Positions 43,521-53,090 of a stretch of 58,422 nt of DNA are shown one piece after another. The DNA comes from an uncultured Bacteroidota bacterium. Lineage in GTDB: Bacteria > Bacteroidota > Bacteroidia > Chitinophagales > Chitinophagaceae. The stretch covers positions 1 through 58,422 of the forward strand of contig CAINOI010000014.1 of NCBI GenBank assembly GCA_903851465.1, given 5' to 3'. A program made the translations under genes and the position numbers. Under the pieces are notes generated by a model that saw only the letters and a list, made by a program, of their open reading frames with translations, had not been told where the DNA came from and ran no database searches. Position 1 is the stretch's first letter; every line of letters starts with the position of its first letter.

Positions 43521-44573
43521 CTAAAGCGCTTCATTATAATAAGCAATTGCCTTGTCTGCAATGGATTGTACCTCTTGTTGTTTCATGCAAGCAAAATGCC
43601 CTTGTGGACAATGCTTGGTTCCGTAATTGGAACAAGGCTGACAAGGCAGATGAGGGACAATCGCATTAAAATACCAATCGTTTTTATTGATTGTAGTAGA
43701 TATGGATTCAGCATTCAAATTTTTTTGATTGACTTGTTGCAATGATGGATAATAAGGTTCCACTTGCAAAGCAGGTGAAGTAGCGCCCCAGACCGCCACA
43801 GTCTTTTTATGAAAAGCACATGCTATGTATAAAAAACCTGTATCATGTGAAATCACTGTCCTGGATTGTTTTACCAAGATGGCCGATTCATGCAAATTGA
43901 ATTTTCCGCAGGCATTAAAAATTTTAATTGGATTGATAGCCTCCACTGTTGCACCTTCTTCCTGATCCTCCTTCCCCCCAATTAATACAATTGGATAAGG
44001 GATTTTATGACAAAGGTTTTGCAATGCACTAACTGGTAATTTTTTAGTAGCGTAAGATGCACCAATCACCAATGCGATATAACCAGAGGCAAAAGCATCT
44101 GGTAAGGCATTTGATTTTAACACTGTGTCTTTAGGTATAAAATAATCCAATCCTTTGCCGTCATTCACTACCCCTAAATTGGATAAAGCATCTAAAGCAC
44201 GATCTACAATATGTCTTTTCGGTAATAAATTTACGCCTAACTTGGTCAGTAAAAATTTTTGAAGGCTCAGTTTTTTATAGGACAAGCTTGGAACGGCCAA
44301 TGCCTTTTGAATTTGATAAGTTCTATAATTTTTATGCAAGTCAATGATATAATCAAACCCACATATCTTTAATTGATTGATTGTTGCTTTTAAGTCTTTG
44401 TCAAAGTAATGGAATTGATCGATGTATGGATTGGCCATTGTCACCGCTTTCATAGAAGCCTTGGTTAAAAAATGGATTTCTACGCCCGGAATCTGCTGCT
44501 TTGCACAACGTATCGCAGGCGTAGTGAATACAATATCCCCTATAGATGAAAAACGGATGAATAATAAACGCAT
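43521..44573 (-). CDS. Glycosyltransferase family 9 (heptosyltransferase-like)
   Basis: A 350-aa GT9 protein, related to the ADP-heptose:LPS heptosyltransferases of LPS core synthesis. It has the family N-terminus LLFIRFSSIGDIVFTTPAI, the central IALVIGASYATKKLP, the nucleotide-sugar-binding VLIGGKEDQEEG and SRTVISHDTGFLYIACAF, and a Cys-rich tail (LPCQPCSNYG, HCPQGHFACMK). Sugar and acceptor are not readable. It is the last gene of the run symporter-DedA-MFS-GT9, 9 bp after the MFS gene. Confidence 0.85.
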   Translation of the reverse strand: MRLLFIRFSSIGDIVFTTPAIRCAKQQIPGVEIHFLTKASMKAVTMANPYIDQFHYFDKDLKATINQLKICGFDYIIDLHKNYRTYQIQKALAVPSLSYKKLSLQKFLLTKLGVNLLPKRHIVDRALDALSNLGVVNDGKGLDYFIPKDTVLKSNALPDAFASGYIALVIGASYATKKLPVSALQNLCHKIPYPIVLIGGKEDQEEGATVEAINPIKIFNACGKFNLHESAILVKQSRTVISHDTGFLYIACAFHKKTVAVWGATSPALQVEPYYPSLQQVNQKNLNAESISTTINKNDWYFNAIVPHLPCQPCSNYGTKHCPQGHFACMKQQEVQSIADKAIAYYNEAL

Positions 44574-44582
44574 AGTGACGAA

Positions 44583-45830
44583 CTAAGTTAATGGATTAGT
44601 TTGCTCTAGATAATCTAAATCCTTATGGTAAGTTTCTTCTGTGAAAATAAAAGCAATCAAAGTGATACACATCACGATACAACCAGTTGCTATGCCACTT
44701 TGTACAATGGTCCATCCCATTGACTTTTGTAAGATGTCTAAAAATAAAAAATTAATCAGCGGAAGTGCCCCACGAACCATATTTGGAATAGTGGTTGCCG
44801 CAGTAGCCCTTAAATTGGTGCCAAATTGTTCTGCAGCCATTTGATTGAAGATGGCCCAGTAGCCCGTACTAAAGCCTAGGAAAGCACAGATGGAATACAT
44901 TCTTGTGTCGCTATTGTTGAAGGCACTAAAGAATAAGACCATGCCTACAATACTGATCATATAAAATATAAACAAGGCTTTTTTTCTGCTTTGAAAATAT
45001 TGACTGACCCAGCCTATTAATAAGTCACCAACAGCAATACCAATGTATGCGAACATCACAGACCTGCCCGAATCTATCAGATTAGCGCCATATAATCCAG
45101 TGGCAAATTTGTTGCTGTAGTTAATCATAACACCTATTACAAACCAAGTTGGCAATCCAATTAAAATAGCCTTAATATATTTTGAAAATCTTTTGTAAGA
45201 AGTAAAAAACAAAAAGAAATTACCCTTGCTAGTTGTACTTAATTTAGCAGACTCAAACATAAATGACTCTGCAACACGAACACGCAAGAACAATAAAAAA
45301 AAGCCCAATCCGCCGCCTATCTTATAACACAATCTCCAATCTTGTGTATACTTAAATGTAAAGTAAGCAAAGACCGCACCAAACAAGCCAATCCCTGCTA
45401 CCATTGAAGTACCAATGCCTCTTTTATTTTTTGGTAACATTTCGGACACCAAAGTAATACCCGCTCCTAACTCCCCTGCCAGACCTATCCCTCCAATGAA
45501 TCTGCAATAGGCATACTGGTCTACCGTTTGAACATAGCCAGTAACAATATTCGCTACAGAGTATAAAAGTATTGAGCCAAATAATACTTTCAATCTGCCT
45601 AGTTTATCACCAATCACGCCCCACAAAATACCTCCAATTAACAATCCTGACATTTGCCAGTTAATGATATGCGCACTATCTACAATAATGGTTTCTAATG
45701 TGGCTCCAACTGCAAGTACACTTGGTTGGCGAACAATTGTGAATAATAATAAATCGTAGACATCTACAAAATAGCCTAATGCTGCTACGAATACGGGCAA
45801 AGAAAAAAGTCCAATATGCTTATTGTTCAT
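44583..45830 (-). CDS. MFS transporter
   Basis: A 415-aa major facilitator with about 12 membrane segments. The loop 2-3 signature is GDKLGRLKVLFGS, and the segment AGELGAGITLVSEMLPKNKR resembles the metabolite:proton symporter group, which moves organic acids and similar compounds. It lies 16 bp after dedA and 9 bp before the GT9 gene. The substrate is not identifiable. Confidence 0.85.
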   Translation of the reverse strand: MNNKHIGLFSLPVFVAALGYFVDVYDLLLFTIVRQPSVLAVGATLETIIVDSAHIINWQMSGLLIGGILWGVIGDKLGRLKVLFGSILLYSVANIVTGYVQTVDQYAYCRFIGGIGLAGELGAGITLVSEMLPKNKRGIGTSMVAGIGLFGAVFAYFTFKYTQDWRLCYKIGGGLGFFLLFLRVRVAESFMFESAKLSTTSKGNFFLFFTSYKRFSKYIKAILIGLPTWFVIGVMINYSNKFATGLYGANLIDSGRSVMFAYIGIAVGDLLIGWVSQYFQSRKKALFIFYMISIVGMVLFFSAFNNSDTRMYSICAFLGFSTGYWAIFNQMAAEQFGTNLRATAATTIPNMVRGALPLINFLFLDILQKSMGWTIVQSGIATGCIVMCITLIAFIFTEETYHKDLDYLEQTNPLT

Positions 45831-45846
45831 GCAAGAAAATTTTTGA

Positions 45847-46521
45847 TTACGCTTTTTTAGCGCGATGTGAAATTACTTTAATGATCACCGGCAATGTGGT
45901 TATACCAACAATACCCAAAACAATCACTTCTAAATGATGCTTTAAATCAAAATTAAATCGAGCCAAAATCCAAGACTGTAAAAAATAGCCTGCACATAAC
46001 ATACTTCCCACCCATGCCAAACAACCTATAATATTATAATACATGAATTTTGCTCTATCCATTTTTACAATACCCGCCACGATGGGTCCAAATGTTCTTA
46101 TAATAGGAATGAATCTTGCAATTACAATAGCCCTTCCGCCGTGTTTTTGATAAAAGGCCTCTGCTTGTACCAAATATTTTTTCTTGAAAAAAAGATTTTC
46201 TTTCCAGTCAAACATGGTTGGACCAACTTTGTTACCAAAGAGATAACCTACATAATTTCCTAAGATTCCTGCAGTAGAAATAAATAAAAATAGAATACCT
46301 AAATTCATCCATTCGTTATTGGATGCATAAATTTCTGCAGCCAATGGGGCGCAATAAATCCCTGCCACAAATAATAAACTATCCCCTGGCAAAAAGAAGC
46401 CAGCAAACAATCCAGTCTCTGCAAAAACCACTAATAAAATCAGCCATAGTCCACCGTGCTCGATATAAAATTGAGGTTGTAATAATTGACTCCAGTGAAA
46501 AGCATCTAATAAAGTGATCAT
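45847..46521 (-). CDS. DedA family membrane protein
   Basis: A 224-aa inner-membrane protein of the DedA/SNARE-associated (VTT-domain) family, now linked to lipid scrambling and undecaprenyl-phosphate recycling. Visible features are the re-entrant regions FAETGLFAGFFLPGDSLLF and ARFIPIIRTFGPIVAGI, with the conserved acidic and Arg residues, and about five hydrophobic segments. It lies between the symporter (16 bp) and MFS (16 bp) genes. The exact lipid substrate is unknown. Confidence 0.9.
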   Translation of the reverse strand: MITLLDAFHWSQLLQPQFYIEHGGLWLILLVVFAETGLFAGFFLPGDSLLFVAGIYCAPLAAEIYASNNEWMNLGILFLFISTAGILGNYVGYLFGNKVGPTMFDWKENLFFKKKYLVQAEAFYQKHGGRAIVIARFIPIIRTFGPIVAGIVKMDRAKFMYYNIIGCLAWVGSMLCAGYFLQSWILARFNFDLKHHLEVIVLGIVGITTLPVIIKVISHRAKKA

Positions 46522-46537
46522 GTTAGATAGTATATAA

Positions 46538-47785
46538 TTAAACTTGTTGGGGTTCCGTTAATTCCCCTTCCCATTTGCTTACTGCCGCTGTAGCCAAACT
46601 ATTTCCCAATACATTGGTTGCCGTTCTAAACATATCACAAAAGTGATCAATTGGCAATATCAAGGCAATCCCTTCGGGAGGAATATTGAACATAGCGCAT
46701 GTTGCTGTAACAACTACCAATGAAGCTCTTGGCACCCCTGCAATTCCCTTACTGGTTAACATCAACACCACCAACATAGTTAATTGTGTGCCTATATCTA
46801 AATGGATTCCATAAGCTTGTGCAATGGCCATACTTGCAAATGTCATATACATCATACTTCCATCTAAATTAAACGAGTAGCCAAGCGGCAGAATGAAAGA
46901 AACAATTTTATCCTTGCAACCAAATCGCTCAAGCTCTTCGGTTAATTTTGGAAAAACTGCTTCGCTACTTGTGGTACTAAATGCAATCACCAAAGGTGTC
47001 GTAATATGCTTTAACAAGGATGGTACGCGCTTTCTTAAAATTAAATAACCAACACCTAACAACACTATCCATAAGGCACTAATCCCAATTAAGAAATACA
47101 ATAAATATTTACCATAAAAAATAAAAACAGCTAAACCCTTTGTTGCAATGACTGCTGCAATGGCGCCAAAAACACCCAAAGGTGCGAAGTTCATTACATA
47201 GCCTACCATTTTTAAAATAATATGCGCAACTGTATCCAATGCTTTAATGAATCCTTTTGCTGGTTCTCCAATCGCTGCTGCAGCGACACCAAAGAAAATA
47301 CTAAAAATGACGATTTGTAAAATCTCATTGGTCGCCATGGCTTCGAACATGCTCTTTGGAAAAACATGCTCCACAAAATTGATCACGCTAAAAGATTGCG
47401 TCTTCCCCATTAAATCTTTCACTCCAGAACTATCTCCTACTGTTAAATCCAATCCTTCCCCTGGCTTTAAAAGATTCACTAACACTAATCCAATTAATAA
47501 ACTTATTAAGGAAGCAGACAAGAACCATAATAAGGCTTTGCCACCCACTCGGCCAACCGTTTTAATATCTCCCAACTTGGCAATCCCAACGACCAATGTT
47601 GTAAAGACCAATGGGGCGATAATCATTTGAACCAATCTCAAAAAGATGGTGGTCAATAGTTTGATGTTTTTTGCAAAACCATCAATCATTGCTTGGTCAT
47701 TACTTTCATGAATAAAGTAGCCTAAAATAGCACCTGCCACCATTGCGATGACAATGTATACCGTTAGTTTGTTAGATTTTTTCAT
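46538..47785 (-). CDS. Dicarboxylate/amino acid:cation symporter (GltP/DctA family)
   Basis: A 415-aa symporter for glutamate/aspartate or C4-dicarboxylates. It shows eight-helix DAACS features: RLVQMIIAPLVFTTLVVGIA, the serine-rich hairpin AFSTTSSEAVFPKL, LGYSFNLDGSMMYMTFASM and the second hairpin with ILPIDHFCDMFRTATNVLGN, where the Asp and Asn bind cation and substrate. I chose the ATG at 47785 (MKKSNKLTVYI) rather than 47812. It heads the run with dedA, MFS and GT9. Confidence 0.88.
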   Translation of the reverse strand: MKKSNKLTVYIVIAMVAGAILGYFIHESNDQAMIDGFAKNIKLLTTIFLRLVQMIIAPLVFTTLVVGIAKLGDIKTVGRVGGKALLWFLSASLISLLIGLVLVNLLKPGEGLDLTVGDSSGVKDLMGKTQSFSVINFVEHVFPKSMFEAMATNEILQIVIFSIFFGVAAAAIGEPAKGFIKALDTVAHIILKMVGYVMNFAPLGVFGAIAAVIATKGLAVFIFYGKYLLYFLIGISALWIVLLGVGYLILRKRVPSLLKHITTPLVIAFSTTSSEAVFPKLTEELERFGCKDKIVSFILPLGYSFNLDGSMMYMTFASMAIAQAYGIHLDIGTQLTMLVVLMLTSKGIAGVPRASLVVVTATCAMFNIPPEGIALILPIDHFCDMFRTATNVLGNSLATAAVSKWEGELTEPQQV

Positions 47786-47932
47786 AGGTTGCTTAGTGAT
47801 GCAATATACCACATAAGTTCTAAAAAAATAGGCGTCTACAAAATTTGCATTTGCCCTTATTTTTTATTTAAAACCGCTCCATATTTGCGAAAAAAATGCT
47901 ACTTTTCAACTTAAATAGAAACCAATTATATT

Positions 47933-49426
47933 ATGAGTTTATTTAGAAAGAAAGATTTAGCTGCTATGTTAGCTCAATCTGATGACGGAGGCAAAGGCCT
48001 AAAAAGAACCCTTGGGGCAGGTAATTTAATTGCCTTAGGTATCGGTGCCATTATTGGTGCAGGTTTATTTGTAAGAACAGCTGCCGCAGCCGGTCAAGCA
48101 GCAGGACCTGCGGTTACATTATCTTTTATTATTGCCGCTGTAGGCTGTGCTTTTGCAGGCTTATGTTATGCAGAATTTGCTGCAATGATCCCTATTGCAG
48201 GTAGTGCGTATGCTTATTCTTATGTGACTATGGGTGAATTAGTTGCTTGGATTATTGGGTGGGCTTTAATTATGGAATATGCTTTAGGTGCTGCTACTGT
48301 ATCTATCGCTTGGAGTGAATACCTCAATAAGCTCACGGGAGGCGCTATCCCTTATGAATGGAGTCATAGTCCTTTTGAAAGCTTCACAGATAGTTTGGGC
48401 GTGGCACATTCTGGTATCATGAATGCCCCTGCCTTGATCATCCTTTTAGCTTTGACTTTATTATTGATTAAAGGTTCTCAAGAATCAGCTATCGTGAATG
48501 CAGTCATTGTATTTATCAAAGTAGCGATTGTAATCATATTCATTGCGGTTGGATGGCAGTTTATTAAGCCTGAAAACCATACACCTTATTTAATCCCTGC
48601 TGGACAAGCTGCTGTAACAGATAGTGCTGGCAAAGTGATTGCAGATTATTCTGGTGCCTTTAAGCATGGATGGGGTGGCGTTTTAGGTGGCGCTGCAATT
48701 GTATTTTTTGCCTTTATTGGCTTTGATGCAGTTTCAACTGCTGCGCAAGAAGCAAAAAATCCAAAAAGAGATATGCCAATTGGTATCTTAGGCTCTTTGG
48801 TGGTATGTACGATATTGTATATTCTATTTGGTCACGTGTTAACAGGAGTTGCCCCTTGGACTGATTTCGTAGATCCAGAAAAAGGAAGAGAAGCATCTGT
48901 TGCTTATGCCATTTCAACTTATATGACAGGATATGGATGGTTAGCGACAGCAGTAACCGTTGCAATTTTAGCAGGTTTCTCTTCTGTTATTTTAGTGATG
49001 TTAATGGGTCAAAGCCGTATATTCTATTCTATGAGTAAGGATGGTTTATTGCCAAAAGCATTTGGCGATTTACACCCTAAATACCAAACCCCGTATAAAT
49101 CTAACTGGATTCTATTTGTATTTGTAGGTCTATTTGCTGCTTTCGTTCCAGGAAGTGTGGCAGGTGACTTAACAAGTTTTGGTACCCTATTTGCTTTCGT
49201 ATTGGTAAGTTTAGGTATTTGGATTTTAAGACGTAAATCACCAGAAATGGAACGACCATTTAAAACACCTTTGGTGCCATTGGTACCTATTTTAGGCGCA
49301 GTGATTTGCTTGGCAATGATATTCGCGCTTGACATGCAAACACTTACAGTGGCGTTTGTTTGGATGATTATAGGCTTATTTGTGTACTTCTTATACAGTA
49401 AGAAGACAAGTAAATTGAATAATTAA
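47933..49426 (+). CDS. APC-family cationic amino acid transporter-like permease
   Basis: A 497-aa permease of the CAT (YfnA-like) branch of the APC superfamily, with about 12 hydrophobic segments. Helix I is LGAGNLIALGIGAIIGAGLF, followed by CYAEFAAMIPIAGSAYAYSY and, in helix 6, FIGFDAVSTAAQEAKNPKRDMPIGI, typical of CAT proteins (given as adjoining pieces FIGFDAVSTAAQEAK and NPKRDMPIGI). It is monocistronic, with a strong terminator 25 bp after its stop, and is not closely similar to the APC permease at 22414-23811. Substrate unknown. Confidence 0.88.
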   Translation: MSLFRKKDLAAMLAQSDDGGKGLKRTLGAGNLIALGIGAIIGAGLFVRTAAAAGQAAGPAVTLSFIIAAVGCAFAGLCYAEFAAMIPIAGSAYAYSYVTMGELVAWIIGWALIMEYALGAATVSIAWSEYLNKLTGGAIPYEWSHSPFESFTDSLGVAHSGIMNAPALIILLALTLLLIKGSQESAIVNAVIVFIKVAIVIIFIAVGWQFIKPENHTPYLIPAGQAAVTDSAGKVIADYSGAFKHGWGGVLGGAAIVFFAFIGFDAVSTAAQEAKNPKRDMPIGILGSLVVCTILYILFGHVLTGVAPWTDFVDPEKGREASVAYAISTYMTGYGWLATAVTVAILAGFSSVILVMLMGQSRIFYSMSKDGLLPKAFGDLHPKYQTPYKSNWILFVFVGLFAAFVPGSVAGDLTSFGTLFAFVLVSLGIWILRRKSPEMERPFKTPLVPLVPILGAVICLAMIFALDMQTLTVAFVWMIIGLFVYFLYSKKTSKLNN

Positions 49427-49450
49427 GCTTAATTACAGATAAATTAAAAT

Positions 49451-49478
49451 AGTCCCGACTTTCGGGACTATTTTTTTT
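49451..49478 (+). terminator. Intrinsic terminator after the APC permease
   Basis: An 8-bp GC-rich stem (AGTCCCGA / TCGGGACT, 3-nt loop) followed by A and eight T. It is directly upstream of the yebC promoter element. Confidence 0.92.
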
Positions 49479-49482
49479 GCCT

Positions 49483-49490
49483 TATTTTTG
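49483..49490 (+). promoter_or_regulatory. -7 promoter element of yebC
   Basis: TATTTTTG, an exact TAnnTTTG match 19 nt upstream of the ATG at 49510 and 4 bp after the preceding terminator. Confidence 0.6.
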
Positions 49491-49509
49491 CAGACTTAAA
49501 AGAACAACT

Positions 49510-50232
49510 ATGGGAAGAATTTTTGAAGTAAGAAAAGCGACCATGTTTAAACGATTTGATCGTATGGCAAAGCAGTTTACCCGTATTGGTAAGGAAATCG
49601 TGATTGCCGTAAAAGCATCAGGCCCTAACCCAGATGACAATCCTGCTTTAAGAAGATGTTACCAGAATGCAAGAAGTGTGGGCATGCCTAAGGATCGTGT
49701 AGAAGCAGCCATTAAAAGAGCCATGGGCAAAGACACCAGCAACTACGAAGAAATATTATACGAAGGCTATGCACCACATGGGGTTGCTTTATTAGTAGAA
49801 ACAGCTACCGACAATCATGTAAGAACGGTTGCCAATGTAAAGAGCCATTTTAATAAAGGCAATGGTGCCATGGGAAATAGCGGTAGCGTAAGTTTTCAAT
49901 TTAAGAAAATGGGCGTGTTTAAATTGAACCCAGAAGGCATTGTAATGGATGATTTAGAATTAGAATTAATTGACCATGGTTTAGATGAATTAGGAGAAAG
50001 TAACGATGACAATGACAATCCAATTATTGTTTTAAGATGTGCTTTTACTGATTTTGGCAATTTACAAAAAGCTTTAGAGGAAAAAAATATCACTGCAATC
50101 TCTTCGGAATTAGAGTGGATCCCAAGTACCACTGTGCCTGTAACAGACGAACAAGCAGAAGATATTAGTAAATTGATTGAGCGATTAGAAGAAGACGAAG
50201 ATGTGAACAAAGTGTTTCACAACATGGGATAA
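49510..50232 (+). CDS. YebC/PmpR-TACO1 family protein
   Basis: A 240-aa YebC-family protein. Members act as DNA-binding regulators in some bacteria, and recent work links the family to translation of polyproline stretches. The signature is near the N-terminus ([20 protein letters not shown]), then [20 protein letters not shown] and the [19 protein letters not shown] core. The first residues read MGRIFEVRK where many members have MAGHSKW, a variation known in this phylum. The start is the ATG at 49510, not 49477, which is upstream of the promoter element. A small ORF follows with overlap at the stop. Confidence 0.9.
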   Translation: MGRIFEVRKATMFKRFDRMAKQFTRIGKEIVIAVKASGPNPDDNPALRRCYQNARSVGMPKDRVEAAIKRAMGKDTSNYEEILYEGYAPHGVALLVETATDNHVRTVANVKSHFNKGNGAMGNSGSVSFQFKKMGVFKLNPEGIVMDDLELELIDHGLDELGESNDDNDNPIIVLRCAFTDFGNLQKALEEKNITAISSELEWIPSTTVPVTDEQAEDISKLIERLEEDEDVNKVFHNMG

Positions 50233-50537
50233 AATCAACGACTACGAAAAGTACCATCACGATATTATGTTTCATTTTTGCGCAGACAATTACTGCGCAA
50301 AAATTGAATACAAAAAATATTAAGCAGTATTGGAAGATCGATAAAAATTCAGCAGCAGCTCAAACGGCTATTTCAAAAGGGGCCTATTCGATACAAAATA
50401 AAGTAGCCCCTAATTATTACACCACACAGACAGGATTTTTTTGCAATCAAGAGCGTGCGTTAGAAAAGAAAATTAAAATTCCTTTAAGATTCAGATTGGG
50501 TTCATTAAGTTATACGGAACAGCTAGAAGGTTATTGA
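50229..50537 (+). CDS. Small secreted hypothetical protein, ATG start apparently mutated to ATA
   Basis: An open frame of 102 codons. Read from the ATA at 50229 it has a typical signal peptide ([19 protein letters not shown] followed by TITAQK), then a basic domain with [30 protein letters not shown] and [11 protein letters not shown]. No ATG is in frame in the first 25 codons; the TTG at 50304 would discard the signal peptide. ATA overlaps the yebC stop as ATAA, where ATGA overlaps are used elsewhere in this genome (uxaB-uxaA). Either a non-standard start is used or the gene has recently lost its start. I do not recognise the family, though similar short secreted proteins seem familiar from Chitinophagaceae. 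Confidence 0.5.
   Translation: MKSTTTKSTITILCFIFAQTITAQKLNTKNIKQYWKIDKNSAAAQTAISKGAYSIQNKVAPNYYTTQTGFFCNQERALEKKIKIPLRFRLGSLSYTEQLEGY
50274..50304. repeat. 12-bp inverted repeat after yebC
   Basis: Perfect arms ATTTTTGCGCAG and CTGCGCAAAAAT with a 7-nt loop. The T-run is on the 5' arm and the A-run on the 3' arm, so it is not in the form of an intrinsic terminator on either strand. It lies in the signal-peptide part of the small ORF at 50229-50537, where it encodes FAQTITAQK. Confidence 0.6.
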
Positions 50538-50562
50538 TTCAAAGATTTTATTCCGAAATCAT

Positions 50563-52935
50563 TTATTCTGCCATCATATCCTTCACTACCTGAATCACTT
50601 CTTCGGTATTTGGCTTAGAAAAATAATCTCCGTCACTTGCATAAGCTGGACGATGTGCTTTAGCAGCTAAAGTTCTAGCGCTTGCATCCAACCATTTATA
50701 TCCACCTTGAATTTCAATCACTTGCTGATACATATATGCAGTAGCACCCCCAGGCACATCTTCGTCTACAAATAAGATACGATTGGTTTTTTTAAGTGAT
50801 GCAACTATCTGATGATTGATATCAAAAGGTAAAAGCGTTTGAACGTCTATCACTTCACAATCAATGCCCAATGCTGCTAAACGTAGCGCTGCATCTTCTA
50901 CAATTCTTAATGTAGACCCGTAAGATACTATTGTAATATCCTCACCAGCTCTTAAAACTTCAGGCATCCCCAATGGAACGGTGAATTCATTGATATTAGA
51001 TGGGACTGTTTCTTTTAATCGATAACCATTTAAACATTCAATTAATAAAGCAGGATCATTGGCTTTTAATAATGTATTGTACATACCCACTGCTTGTACC
51101 ATATTTCTTGGAACACATACATATATGCCTCTTAATGCATGAATGATCATGCCCATTGGTGAACCACTATGAAAAATACCTTCTAATCTGTGTCCTCTTG
51201 TTCTAATGATGACAGGACTGCTTTGTCTTCCAACAGTTCTGTAATGTAAAGTGGCTACGTCGTCGCTTAGTGTTTGTATGCCAAACATCAAATAATCTAA
51301 GTATTGAATTTCAGCAATAGGTCTCAAACCTCTCATAGCTAGGCCATGCGCTTGACCCATGATGGTTTGCTCTCTGATACCTGTATCAAAAATTCTATTC
51401 ACACCATATTTGGATTGCAATCCAGCAAAGCCTTGATTTACGTCTCCAATATTACCTAAGTCTTCACCAAAGGCGACTACTTTTGGATTGTTGGCAAATA
51501 AATAATCAAAGTATTGATTCAATACCTCATACCCGTTCAACTGCTTTGGATTTGAATCCATTACTGCCGGCACGACTGGTACATTCAATGCACTCTTTGG
51601 TCCTTCGTTGTACAAATATTTACTATAAAAAGGCGCTTGCTCTTTATGGTAATCTGCTAAAAATTGACCAATTGCTTTTGCATTAGGATGTTGTGGCAAT
51701 TGTTCCAACACCATATTTAAAGCTCGAAAAAGTTCTCTCTTTAAAGGCTCTTTATTAGCAACCAATTCTTGCATCATACGATACATCGGTGCTTCCTGAT
51801 CTAAACCAGTCAATACCAACTCAGCTGCTTCCTGAATTTTTGATTTGATTGGTAAAATATATTTATCCCATGCAGCTTGTTTTTTGTCTCGAACATCTTG
51901 CTTGACTTCTGATTCTAACACATCTAATGATTCAGCAGTAGCTAGTTCATTCAATATCAACCAAGCACGCATTTGTTTATTACAATCCCAATTTCTTTCC
52001 CACTCTAATCTTTCTGCCGATTTATATCTTTCGTGGCTTCCGCTTGTTGAATGGCCTTGAGGCTGTGTCACTTCTTTTACGTGAAACACAACAGGGGTAT
52101 GCGTTGTACGCGTGTAGGAAATCCCTTCTTCAAAGGTTTCACAAAGTGCAGCATAATCCCATCCATTCACCGTAAATATTTTGATGCCATTGGTACCTGG
52201 TTTTTTTTCAAATCCAGCCAATGCTTCTGAAATAGAACCTTTAGTCGTTTGTAATTCGGTTGGCACAGAAATTCCATACCCATCATCATATACAATCACT
52301 GCCAATGGAACTTGTAACACACCAGCAGCATTGATGGTTTCCCAAAAATGTCCTTCAGATGTACTTGCGTCTCCTATGGTACAAAAACAAACTTCATTTC
52401 CTTGATTGGTTAAGCCTTCAAATGCAGTTTCATGTTGGGCATTTCTAAAAAATTTAGAACCAAGGGCCAGTCCAAGACCTCTCACCATTTGTCCAGCAGT
52501 TGGTGCTATATCTGCAGATACATTTAATAGCTCGGCTAGTGGCAACCAGTCTCCTTTTTCATTCACAAAAGGAGTACTAAAATGTGAATTCATATTTCGA
52601 CCCCCACTGTACGGATCGTTTTCTACATCGGCATACAATTGGGCAAAATAATCTACCACATTAGATGTCCCTAATGCAAACATGAGAGTTTGATCACGAT
52701 AATAGCCACTTCTAAAATCACCTTTTTGAAAAAATTTTGCAAGTGCCACTTGAGCAATTTCTTTACCATCGCCGAATATGCCAAATTTGGCCTTCCCTGT
52801 CAATACCTCACGCCTACCCAACAAACTCACTTCTCTACTTGCAAGTGCAGTTTGGTAGTCCTCTAAAACAGTTTTTCGAAATGCTTCAAACGAAAGCATG
52901 TCCTGATTAGATACAGCTTCTAAGTTGGATTCCAT
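50563..52935 (-). CDS. Fused E1 alpha-beta 2-oxoacid dehydrogenase (branched-chain type)
   Basis: A 790-aa single-chain thiamine-diphosphate enzyme combining E1 alpha (residues ~20-400) and E1 beta (~440-790). It decarboxylates a 2-oxoacid, most likely the branched-chain acids, and passes the acyl group to lipoyl E2. The TPP motif is CTIGDASTSEGHFWETIN with DDGYGIS; the beta half has VVAFGEDLGNIGDVNQGF and FDTGIREQTIMGQAHGLAMRG (adjoining pieces). The fused form is common in Bacteroidota. I chose the ATG at 52935 (MESNLEAVSN) over 52962. No E2 or E3 gene is nearby. Pyruvate cannot be excluded as substrate. Confidence 0.88.
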   Translation of the reverse strand: MESNLEAVSNQDMLSFEAFRKTVLEDYQTALASREVSLLGRREVLTGKAKFGIFGDGKEIAQVALAKFFQKGDFRSGYYRDQTLMFALGTSNVVDYFAQLYADVENDPYSGGRNMNSHFSTPFVNEKGDWLPLAELLNVSADIAPTAGQMVRGLGLALGSKFFRNAQHETAFEGLTNQGNEVCFCTIGDASTSEGHFWETINAAGVLQVPLAVIVYDDGYGISVPTELQTTKGSISEALAGFEKKPGTNGIKIFTVNGWDYAALCETFEEGISYTRTTHTPVVFHVKEVTQPQGHSTSGSHERYKSAERLEWERNWDCNKQMRAWLILNELATAESLDVLESEVKQDVRDKKQAAWDKYILPIKSKIQEAAELVLTGLDQEAPMYRMMQELVANKEPLKRELFRALNMVLEQLPQHPNAKAIGQFLADYHKEQAPFYSKYLYNEGPKSALNVPVVPAVMDSNPKQLNGYEVLNQYFDYLFANNPKVVAFGEDLGNIGDVNQGFAGLQSKYGVNRIFDTGIREQTIMGQAHGLAMRGLRPIAEIQYLDYLMFGIQTLSDDVATLHYRTVGRQSSPVIIRTRGHRLEGIFHSGSPMGMIIHALRGIYVCVPRNMVQAVGMYNTLLKANDPALLIECLNGYRLKETVPSNINEFTVPLGMPEVLRAGEDITIVSYGSTLRIVEDAALRLAALGIDCEVIDVQTLLPFDINHQIVASLKKTNRILFVDEDVPGGATAYMYQQVIEIQGGYKWLDASARTLAAKAHRPAYASDGDYFSKPNTEEVIQVVKDMMAE

Positions 52936-52939
52936 TTGA

Positions 52940-52947
52940 CAAAAATA
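52940..52947 (-). promoter_or_regulatory. -7 promoter element next to the E1 start codon
   Basis: TATTTTTG on the minus strand, identical to the yebC element, ending 4 nt before the ATG at 52935. At this distance transcription would begin near the A of the start codon, suggesting a leaderless mRNA. Confidence 0.5.
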
Positions 52948-53090
52948 GGGGTCAAAATGCAATAAAAATCAAGAAACACATAAAATCAGTTAATTACATA
53001 AATTTCAATAATTTAGTGTCTGATTTTACAAAGCCAGGGCCTAAATTTAGATCCTTTGGCATGCATAAACACAATTAAAAAAAGCACCCT

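Noticed and set aside
50304-50537. 77-aa protein from a TTG start
   Set aside because: It removes an evident signal peptide encoded upstream in the same frame; the longer reading from 50229 explains the sequence better.
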